DNA from: an uncultured Elusimicrobia bacterium
GTDB lineage: Bacteria; RUG730
Assembly: GCA_900321865.1 (NCBI GenBank)
Contig: ONXP01000075.1
Location: 1-11,404, forward strand
Reading direction: 5' to 3'
DNA: 11,404 nucleotides
Part shown: one piece after another, positions 6,542-11,404 of the stretch
Position numbering within the stretch: position 1 is the first letter of the stretch
How the letters are laid out: each line of letters begins with the position of its first letter
Position numbers and translations under genes: made by a program
Notes under the pieces: generated by a model
Seen by the model: only the letters and a program-made list of their open reading frames with translations
What the model was told of the DNA's origin: nothing
Database searches by the model: none

Positions 6542-7822
6542 TTATTTAGATATTTTTTCTAAATTATTCATATATTTTCTTAACACTTTAGGAATGGTTA
6601 TAGAACCATCTTTTTCTTGATAATTTTCCAAAATTGCTGCAAAAGTTCTGCCAACAGCGAGTCCTGATCCATTTATTGTATATACAAACGAACTTTCTTT
6701 TTTATCAGAAGATTTATATTTTACAGATAATCTTCTGGCCTGAAAATCTGTAAATAATGAGCAAGATGAAATTTCTCTGTATTCTTTTGCAAAAGGCATC
6801 CAAACCTCTATATCATATGTTTTTGCACTAGAAAAGCCCAAGTCTCCAGTACACAATTTTACTACTCTGTATGGTAATTCTAATAAATCTAAAATTTTAC
6901 AGGCATCGCCCAAAAGATCTAATAATTCTTTTTCTCCGTCGCAAGGTTTTACAAATTTTACTAGTTCTACTTTATCAAATTGATGATTTCGAATTAAACC
7001 TCTGGTATCTTTCCCATAAGAGCCTGATTCTCTTCTAAAACAAGGAGAAAATCCGACATATTTTATAGGTAAATTTTTTTCATCAAGAAATTCTTTTCTG
7101 TGAATGTTGGTGATAGGAACTTCTGCTGTAGGAATTAAATAAAAATTATCCTGACATTTAAATAAATCTTCCTCGAATTTTGGCAATTGCCCAGTTCCGT
7201 AGAAACTATCTTTATTTGCCATAAAAGGAGTTAAAACTTCAGTGTATCCTTTCTCTATATGAGTGTCTAACATAAATGTAAAAATTGCTCTTTCTAGTTT
7301 TGCTCCAAAGCCTTTCATAAAGGCAAATCTTTTTCCTGCAATTTTTGCCCCAACTTCAAAATCTAAAATATCCAAATTTTTTCCTAAATCGACATGATCT
7401 GAAATATCAAAATCAAACTTTTTTGGTTCCCCAACAAATTTTATTACTTCATTGTCTTTATCAGTTTTGCCTTCTGGAACATCATCTAGTGGGATATTTG
7501 GAATGCTTAGCATTATTTCTTGAAATGAATTTTCTGCTTCGTTTAAATCTTTTTGTTTTATGTCGATATTGTTTTTTAACTCTTTTAAATTTTCTAGCAA
7601 ATTATTCATTTCATCAAGTTTATTTTCTTTTTTTAGAGTCATTATTTCCTTTGATTTATCGTTTAGAATGTTTTTCAAATTTTCAATATCTTTTATTTTT
7701 TCTCTTCTTTTTAGGTCTATATTTATCAAATTGTCAAGTAATAATGCATATTTTTCATTTCTTGATAATAATTTTTTTCTGACTAAATCAATATTTTCTC
7801 TTATAAATTTGATATCTAGCAT
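6542..7822 (-). CDS. serS: Serine--tRNA ligase
   Basis: SerRS charges tRNA-Ser, and also tRNA-Sec where present, in the cytosol. The 426-aa protein has the usual two domains: a long N-terminal antiparallel coiled-coil arm (about 28-103, rich in Lys, Glu and Leu) that grips the long variable arm of tRNA-Ser, and a class II catalytic core. Visible core motifs are TAEVP at 232-236 (serine pocket), motif 2 FRRESGS at 262-268 through GLIRNHQF at 275-282, EISSCS at 350-355, and motif 3 GSGLAVGRTF at 385-394. Length is normal and no key residue appears lost. The start is the ATG at 7822 with TAGGAGT seven bases upstream. It leads a three-gene leftward operon with the HD-domain gene and lptG, driven by a promoter that shares its spacer region with the TonB receptor promoter. 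Confidence 0.98.
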   Translation of the reverse strand: MLDIKFIRENIDLVRKKLLSRNEKYALLLDNLINIDLKRREKIKDIENLKNILNDKSKEIMTLKKENKLDEMNNLLENLKELKNNIDIKQKDLNEAENSFQEIMLSIPNIPLDDVPEGKTDKDNEVIKFVGEPKKFDFDISDHVDLGKNLDILDFEVGAKIAGKRFAFMKGFGAKLERAIFTFMLDTHIEKGYTEVLTPFMANKDSFYGTGQLPKFEEDLFKCQDNFYLIPTAEVPITNIHRKEFLDEKNLPIKYVGFSPCFRRESGSYGKDTRGLIRNHQFDKVELVKFVKPCDGEKELLDLLGDACKILDLLELPYRVVKLCTGDLGFSSAKTYDIEVWMPFAKEYREISSCSLFTDFQARRLSVKYKSSDKKESSFVYTINGSGLAVGRTFAAILENYQEKDGSITIPKVLRKYMNNLEKISK

Positions 7823-7856
7823 AAAATACTCCTAAAAATTATGAGTTTAAAAAATT

Positions 7857-7884
7857 ATTATACTTTTTTTGATTTGATATACAA
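7857..7884 (-). promoter_or_regulatory. Promoter for serS-pgpH-lptG
   Basis: On the minus strand TTGTAT (7884-7879) and an exact TATAAT (7862-7857) are separated by 16 bp. The predicted start near 7850 leaves a leader of about 28 nt, too short for a T-box. The -35 shares base 7879 with the -35 of the opposing receptor promoter, so the two polymerases would compete for the same DNA face. Confidence 0.55.
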
Positions 7885-7901
7885 AAAATATTTCGTATAC
7901 T
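7874..7901 (+). promoter_or_regulatory. Promoter for the TonB-dependent receptor
   Basis: TTGATA (7874-7879) and TATACT (7896-7901) are separated by 16 bp, a good sigma-70-type match on the plus strand. The predicted start near 7908 gives a leader of about 27 nt that holds only the ribosome binding site. That leaves no room for a cobalamin riboswitch or other long leader, so any metal or cofactor control would have to act by a DNA-binding repressor or elsewhere. I could not identify a Fur-like box by eye. Confidence 0.6.
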
Positions 7902-7922
7902 ATTGCAAGTTTAAGAATTTTT

Positions 7923-7928
7923 GGAGAC
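7923..7928 (+). promoter_or_regulatory. Ribosome binding site deciding the TTG start of the receptor gene
   Basis: GGAGAC lies six bases before the TTG at 7935. No ATG or GTG is near the beginning of this frame, and translation from this TTG immediately gives a basic-then-hydrophobic signal peptide. The site therefore fixes TTG as the start. Confidence 0.75.
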
Positions 7929-7934
7929 AATATT

Positions 7935-9764
7935 TTGAGAATTAAAAATTTTAAAAAAATAGTTTTCTTTTTATATTTTTGTTTTCAATCATTTTTAATT
8001 TTTACCAAAACTTATGAAAGTTCTATTTTTGTAGAAGACGAATTTAATAATTTTTATGCTTTTAAAAATCAAGTTAAAGTTTATACTTTTGCCGATATAA
8101 AGAATTCAAATTCCATAAATTTAGTTGAATTTTTAGATAAAAATGCAAATCTTCTAGCATCCAGGCAAGGAGACCTAGGAACAAATCACAGTTTGAGGTT
8201 TAGAGGGCTTTCTAGTAATTATTCATTAATTTTGGTAGATGGTCAAAGAATTAATTCTGTCAGTTTAGGCAGTGCAGATATTAGTTTTATAGATATAGAC
8301 ATTATTGAAAGAATAGAAATTTTTACAGGCTCTACATCAATAATTTTTGGTGATGGCTCGATAGGTGGAGTAATAAATATTATTACTAAAAGAAAGCAAG
8401 ATGATTTTAAAGATAAAAAATCAGGATTTTTAAAATTAATTTATGGTGATAATGGTTATTTAAAAAGTATTTTTTCAAGAAGCTTAAATTATTCGGATTT
8501 TGATATAAATTATAGTTTTACTTTCAATAATTATGATGGCTTTTTAAAAAATTCTGATTATTTATATGGAAATATTTTTTTTAAAATTAATAAAGAATTT
8601 GATAAAAATAACTCGCTAGAAATTCGATATATAAACAATAAAAAGGATAGCTCTACGAGGGGTAGTGAAACATATCTTACACTTAAAGAAAAATTAGATA
8701 CAGAAAATAATATATTGCAATTAAAATATAACATTAATAATTCTTTTGGTGATATGTATTTTAGAACATATTTAAATTTTGAGAACCAAAAAAATTATGA
8801 CGACATAAAAAAAGATGTTTTTTTAAACGATAGATATGGATTTGAATTTCGATATAATACTTTAGATAAAATTAAATTTCTTAAAGATCTTTTGATAGGT
8901 TATAATCTTGAGAGGGAAAAAGCTGTAGAAAAATTTAATTTTGAAGCAATTTATAATTATTCCAGACATAAAAATTCATTTTATTTACAGAAGTTTTTAA
9001 ACTATAAAAATTTAGAAAATAGTTTAGGAATAAGATATGATTTTACGAATAAAAAATATGGGCAAGGTGTTTCTTATAAATTTAGTTCAGTTTATAGTTT
9101 TAGCGAATATAATAGAAATTTATTTTTAAATTTTGGAAGGACATTCAGGAGTTTATCTTTTTCTGAAATTTATTACACTAAAAAATTGCAATACGACTAT
9201 GAAATAGGTAGTGGGGGTGATGTAGGGATAGAATATTTATTGTTAAAAAAATGTGATATGGTTTTAAAAATTTTATATTTTTATCAAGATATAGACAATA
9301 AAATATCCTGGATTGATTGGCAAAATCCTAAACAAACCGAAAAAACTATAACAAAAGGGACAGAAATAAATGTAGATTTTGTAACAACAAATTTATTAAA
9401 CCTTAGGCATACATTTAGTTATTCGTATATTGATTCTAAGTATAAAGATAAAGAAACAGATTTAATTTTTAAAGAAAGTTATGTTCCATATAATAAATTT
9501 AATTATATACTAAAAAATAGATACAAAAATTTTACTTTTGATTTTATATTTAAATATTTATCTAAACAGACATGGACTGATAATTATAATAATTTTTATT
9601 ATTTAAAAAGTCATAAGATTTTAGATTTTAATTCTGGTATACAAATAAAGAATTTTTACTTTTTTTTCTCTATAAATAATATTTTTAAAGAGCATTATTT
9701 TTATAGATTAGATTATCCTATAAAAGCTAGAGAATTTTATTTAGGGATGAAAATAAAAATATAG
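7935..9764 (+). CDS. TonB-dependent outer-membrane receptor (BtuB/CirA-like)
   Basis: These receptors are 22-strand outer-membrane barrels that import scarce ligands (siderophores, heme, cobalamin) using TonB-ExbB-ExbD energy. The 609-aa protein starts with a signal peptide (RIKNFKK, then a hydrophobic stretch about 9-23). A plug domain follows at about 48-152, with the hallmarks LRFRGLSS (87-94), LILVDGQRIN (98-107), IIERIEIFTGS (123-133) and GGVINIITKR (144-153). The rest, about 160-609, is aromatic-rich alternating sequence typical of barrel strands, ending in a NIFKEHYFYRLDYPIKAREF segment that matches the usual last strands. ESSIFVE at 28-34 is a possible but unproven TonB box. Plug motifs and length resemble BtuB, but the ligand cannot be told from sequence. 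It is a single-gene unit between serS and rpsP, with no ABC transporter or TonB genes nearby and no obvious terminator. Confidence 0.92.
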   Translation: MRIKNFKKIVFFLYFCFQSFLIFTKTYESSIFVEDEFNNFYAFKNQVKVYTFADIKNSNSINLVEFLDKNANLLASRQGDLGTNHSLRFRGLSSNYSLILVDGQRINSVSLGSADISFIDIDIIERIEIFTGSTSIIFGDGSIGGVINIITKRKQDDFKDKKSGFLKLIYGDNGYLKSIFSRSLNYSDFDINYSFTFNNYDGFLKNSDYLYGNIFFKINKEFDKNNSLEIRYINNKKDSSTRGSETYLTLKEKLDTENNILQLKYNINNSFGDMYFRTYLNFENQKNYDDIKKDVFLNDRYGFEFRYNTLDKIKFLKDLLIGYNLEREKAVEKFNFEAIYNYSRHKNSFYLQKFLNYKNLENSLGIRYDFTNKKYGQGVSYKFSSVYSFSEYNRNLFLNFGRTFRSLSFSEIYYTKKLQYDYEIGSGGDVGIEYLLLKKCDMVLKILYFYQDIDNKISWIDWQNPKQTEKTITKGTEINVDFVTTNLLNLRHTFSYSYIDSKYKDKETDLIFKESYVPYNKFNYILKNRYKNFTFDFIFKYLSKQTWTDNYNNFYYLKSHKILDFNSGIQIKNFYFFFSINNIFKEHYFYRLDYPIKAREFYLGMKIKI

Positions 9765-9784
9765 AATTAATTTTTTATTTATTC

Positions 9785-9812
9785 TTGACAAAACATAACT
9801 AATTTATAAAAT
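9785..9812 (+). promoter_or_regulatory. Strong promoter of the rpsP-khpA-trmD-rplS operon
   Basis: A perfect TTGACA (9785-9790) and TAAAAT (9807-9812, five of six consensus bases) are separated by 16 bp. It is the best sigma-70-type match in the window, as expected for a ribosomal protein operon. Predicted initiation is around 9819, giving a leader of about 30 nt. Confidence 0.75.
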
Positions 9813-9816
9813 ATGA

Positions 9817-9832
9817 AAAATATACATATTTT
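9817..9832. repeat. Palindrome at the rpsP transcription start and leader
   Basis: AAAATAT-AC-ATATTTT has two perfectly complementary 7-bp arms around a 2-bp centre. It covers the predicted transcription start and ends exactly where the GGGAGGA ribosome binding site begins. It could be an operator. As RNA the two-base loop is too tight for a full stem. All paired bases are A-T, so chance cannot be excluded. Confidence 0.35.
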
Positions 9833-9839
9833 GGGAGGA
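9833..9839 (+). promoter_or_regulatory. Ribosome binding site deciding the GTG start of rpsP
   Basis: GGGAGGA is the strongest Shine-Dalgarno in the window and lies nine bases before the GTG at 9849. With GTG as start the protein begins MAVKLRLKRIG, which is the expected bS16 N-terminus, so the GTG is well supported. Confidence 0.8.
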
Positions 9840-9848
9840 TTTAGATAA

Positions 9849-10085
9849 GTGGCTGTTAAACTTAGATTGAAGAGAATAGGGGCTAAAAAGAAACCTTTTT
9901 ATAGAGTGATCGCTATAGATGATAGATCTAGAAGAAATGGGAAAGAGATAGAAAGAGTTGGATTCTACGATCCTCATAATTCTTCAAATACTAAATTAAA
10001 TTTAGATTTGGTATCTAATTGGATATCTAAAGGAGCAATTCCTACAGAGACTGTAAAAAATTTGATATATAATTTGAGTAAATAA
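9849..10085 (+). CDS. rpsP: 30S ribosomal protein bS16
   Basis: bS16 binds 16S rRNA and helps assemble the 5' and central domains of the 30S subunit. The 78-aa sequence has the whole family pattern: MAVKLRLKRIGAKKKPFYR at the start, IAIDDRSRRNGKEIERVGFYDP in the middle, and LVSNWISKGAIPTETVKNLI near the end. It is slightly short at the C-terminus, which is variable in this family. Initiation is at GTG. It is the first gene of a ribosomal/tRNA-modification operon and is followed 28 bp later by khpA. ffh, which often lies upstream of rpsP in other bacteria, is replaced here by the TonB receptor gene. Confidence 0.97.
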   Translation: MAVKLRLKRIGAKKKPFYRVIAIDDRSRRNGKEIERVGFYDPHNSSNTKLNLDLVSNWISKGAIPTETVKNLIYNLSK

Positions 10086-10113
10086 AACAAGATTCTATTT
10101 TTAGGAGAAAAAA

Positions 10114-10350
10114 ATGCAGAAAGAATTATTATTATGTATCGTAAAGGCTTTAGTAAATAATACAGATGATATTAGTATTAATGAAGTTGCTAGCGAAAGA
10201 TTGACTATTTTAGAACTTAAAGTCGCTAAGGAAGATATAGGTAGAGTTATTGGAAAACAAGGGAATGTTATTAAATCTATTAGAACTCTTCTTAATGCAT
10301 CTGCAGCTAAAAACAATAAAAAAATAGCTTTAGAAATAATAGAAGATTAA
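10114..10350 (+). CDS. khpA: KH-domain RNA-binding protein KhpA
   Basis: KhpA is a small single-KH protein that binds RNA, often as a dimer or with KhpB/Jag. In Gram-positives it affects cell division and elongation and small-RNA biology, and its gene is commonly next to rpsP. The 78-aa protein has the KH core with the GxxG loop as GKQG (47-50) inside DIGRVIGKQGNVIKSIRTLL, followed by the closing strand KKIALEIIED. Length is standard. The ATG follows AGGAGA (10103-10108) by five bases. It lies 28 bp after rpsP and 16 bp before trmD. In most genomes rimM sits between khpA and trmD, and here it does not. Confidence 0.95.
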   Translation: MQKELLLCIVKALVNNTDDISINEVASERLTILELKVAKEDIGRVIGKQGNVIKSIRTLLNASAAKNNKKIALEIIED

Positions 10351-10366
10351 TTTTTATTTTTTTAAC

Positions 10367-11068
10367 TTGCATATACATATAGTTACTATTTTCCCGAATT
10401 TTTTTGATAATTTTGTTTCTATAAGTTTTGTAAAAAGAGCTATAGAAATAGGTGTTTTAAAGATAGATGTTTTTGATTTGAGAAATTTTGGAGTAGGTAA
10501 ACATAAAAGAGTTGATGACGAGCCATTTGGTGGCGGTTGTGGCATGCTTATGATGGTGGAACCTTTGGTTCGCTCTATTGAGTTTCTTAAAGAAAAAATA
10601 TTGTCTGAAAATAGAAATTCACGGGTTCGAGTAATTTTGTTATCACCACAAGGGGTAATGTATAGCCAAAAAATGGCTATCGGTTATGCCAAAGATTTTG
10701 ATGATTTGATATTGTTGTGTGGTAGGTATGAAGGTTTTGATGAGAGAGTTCTAGAGTTTATTGATGACGAAGTCTCTATCGGAAATTTTGTTTTAAGTGG
10801 TGGGGAAGTTCCCGCTATGGTTATAGTAGAATCTATAGTTAGGTTTTTGCCTAATGTTATAGGTTCTACTTTTTCTTATAAAGAAGATTCTTTTTACAAT
10901 GATTTAACTTTGGATTTTCCGCAGTATACTAGGCCTAGAATTTTTAGAAATTATGAGGTTCCTGGGGTTTTACTTAGTGGAGATCATAAAGCTATCAAAG
11001 CTTGGAGAGAGAAAAATAGAATTTTAAATACTAAAAAGAAAAGATTGGATTTACTGAAGAACAATTAG
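10367..11068 (+). CDS. trmD: tRNA (guanine(37)-N1)-methyltransferase TrmD
   Basis: TrmD is a SPOUT-class enzyme that makes m1G37 beside the anticodon, preventing +1 frameshifting. The 233-aa protein is complete: VDDEPFGGGCGMLM (49-62), the SAM-knot motifs LLCGRYEGFDERV (116-128) and SIGNFVLSGGE (137-147), the interdomain segment with EDSF, whose D174 matches the catalytic Asp169 of E. coli TrmD, and DFPQYTRP (183-190). The C-terminal tRNA-binding domain follows. The only plausible start is TTG at 10367: the sequence from there, MHIHIVTIFPNFF, matches the family N-terminus. No Shine-Dalgarno is visible in the 16-nt gap after khpA (TTTTTATTTTTTTAAC), so translation probably depends on coupling to khpA or on an unstructured A/U-rich leader. 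rplS follows 9 bp later. Confidence 0.96.
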   Translation: MHIHIVTIFPNFFDNFVSISFVKRAIEIGVLKIDVFDLRNFGVGKHKRVDDEPFGGGCGMLMMVEPLVRSIEFLKEKILSENRNSRVRVILLSPQGVMYSQKMAIGYAKDFDDLILLCGRYEGFDERVLEFIDDEVSIGNFVLSGGEVPAMVIVESIVRFLPNVIGSTFSYKEDSFYNDLTLDFPQYTRPRIFRNYEVPGVLLSGDHKAIKAWREKNRILNTKKKRLDLLKNN

Positions 11069-11077
11069 GAGATTTTT

Positions 11078-11404
11078 ATGGATAGTATATTTCAAAAGGT
11101 AGAGGCGAAATATAAAAAAAACAATATTCCTCTTTTTAAATCTGGAGATAGGTTAAAAGTTTTTTTAAAAGTTAAAGAAGGAAATAACGAAAGAATTCAA
11201 ATATTTGAGGGAGATGTGATTGCTAGGCAAGGTAGAGGATTAACAGAAAATATTATTATTAGAAAAATTTCTAATAATGTTGGAGTGGAGAAAACTTTAT
11301 GTTTACATTCCCCTAATATTGATAAAGTAGAAGTAGTGAGAGTTGGACGAGTAAGAAGAGCAAAGTTGTATTATTTGAGAGATAAAGTAGGAAAATCAGC
11401 AAAA
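11078..11404 (+). CDS. rplS: 50S ribosomal protein bL19 (partial, cut by window end)
   Basis: bL19 lies at the 30S-50S interface near the bS6 side of the ribosome. I translated 109 codons from the ATG at 11078. The protein begins MDSIFQKVEAKYKKNNIPLF, then shows FKSGDRLKVFLKVKEGNNER, IQIFEGDVIARQGRG, VGVEKTLCLHSPNIDKVEV and GRVRRAKLYYLRDKVGKSAK, all clear family blocks. The usual length is about 115 aa, so only a few C-terminal residues and the stop are beyond the right edge. AGGAGA at 11067-11072 overlaps the trmD stop codon and lies five bases before the ATG. It is the last of the four operon genes seen here and fits the conserved trmD-rplS pair. Confidence 0.97.
   Translation, partial: MDSIFQKVEAKYKKNNIPLFKSGDRLKVFLKVKEGNNERIQIFEGDVIARQGRGLTENIIIRKISNNVGVEKTLCLHSPNIDKVEVVRVGRVRRAKLYYLRDKVGKSAK

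Noticed and set aside
7345-7835. Two plus-strand open frames of 91-145 codons opposite serS, rich in Phe and Leu
   Set aside because: They are antisense shadows of the Lys/Glu-rich coiled-coil arm of SerRS; the hydrophobic look is the complement of AAA/GAA codons.
7823-7856. T-box leader before serS
   Set aside because: Only about 28 nt lie between the predicted start of transcription and the ATG, with no T-box sequence or terminator hairpin.
7874-7901. Fur-like operator in the receptor promoter (GATATAC...GTATAC)
   Set aside because: The short similar hexamers do not form a 19-bp Fur-type inverted repeat and are largely the promoter elements themselves.
7902-7934. Cobalamin or other riboswitch before the BtuB-like receptor
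   Set aside because: The predicted leader is about 27 nt and the whole intergenic gap is 112 bp shared by two promoters, too short for a cobalamin riboswitch.
10101-10545. Minus-strand open frames across khpA and the start of trmD
   Set aside because: They are antisense to two confidently identified genes in a conserved operon, with no initiation signals.
1-11404. Alternative genetic code (TGA as Trp), suggested by the extreme AT content
   Set aside because: Trp is encoded by TGG throughout and TGA acts as the stop of the 7TM-HD gene, at a normal ATGA overlap.
1-11404. Mobile element, phage, CRISPR array, toxin-antitoxin or defence system
   Set aside because: No transposase, integrase, repeat array or defence domain is visible; the genes are core functions with uniform composition.

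Overview
The window is very AT-rich (roughly a quarter G+C by eye) and densely coded, with thirteen recognisable genes. Intergenic gaps are mostly under 120 bp and no stretch over 300 bp lacks a gene. It looks like ordinary chromosomal core DNA from a diderm (Gram-negative-type) bacterium: it encodes an LptF/LptG-type LPS-export permease and a TonB-dependent outer-membrane receptor. The genetic code is standard, since TGG encodes Trp and TGA is used as a stop. The lineage cannot be fixed by reading. An AT-rich, deep-branching diderm such as an Elusimicrobiota/Endomicrobia-type organism is a weak guess.

Region 1 (1-3242, minus strand) is a likely operon transcribed leftward: a PspC-domain protein, a Bax-inhibitor-1-like membrane protein, an unrecognised 173-aa membrane-anchored protein, a branched-chain aminotransferase (ilvE), the 16S rRNA U1498 methyltransferase (rsmE), and a ribosome binding site for a further gene beyond the left edge. 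Region 2 (3243-3981) holds a divergent promoter region and ruvA on the plus strand, with an unusually degenerate DNA-binding region. Region 3 (3985-7822, minus strand) is a compact serS - 7TM-HD phosphodiesterase - lptG operon that ends 3 bp from the end of ruvA. Region 4 (7823-9764) has back-to-back promoters and a TonB-dependent receptor. Region 5 (9765-11404) is the ribosomal/tRNA-modification operon rpsP - khpA - trmD - rplS, driven by a near-consensus promoter. rplS runs off the right edge.

Together the genes cover translation (serS, rpsP, khpA, trmD, rplS, rsmE), recombination (ruvA), envelope biogenesis and uptake (lptG, TonB receptor), membrane-stress-type proteins (PspC, BI-1) and second-messenger turnover (PgpH-like). 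I see no mobile element, CRISPR array, phage gene, tRNA or rRNA, and no convincing new multi-gene system. The points most worth checking are the absence of rimM from the rpsP-trmD operon, a 7TM-HD protein without its extracellular sensor domain, a RuvA whose two helix-hairpin-helix motifs have lost their usual glycines, and an orphan membrane protein with a C-terminal cysteine cluster.
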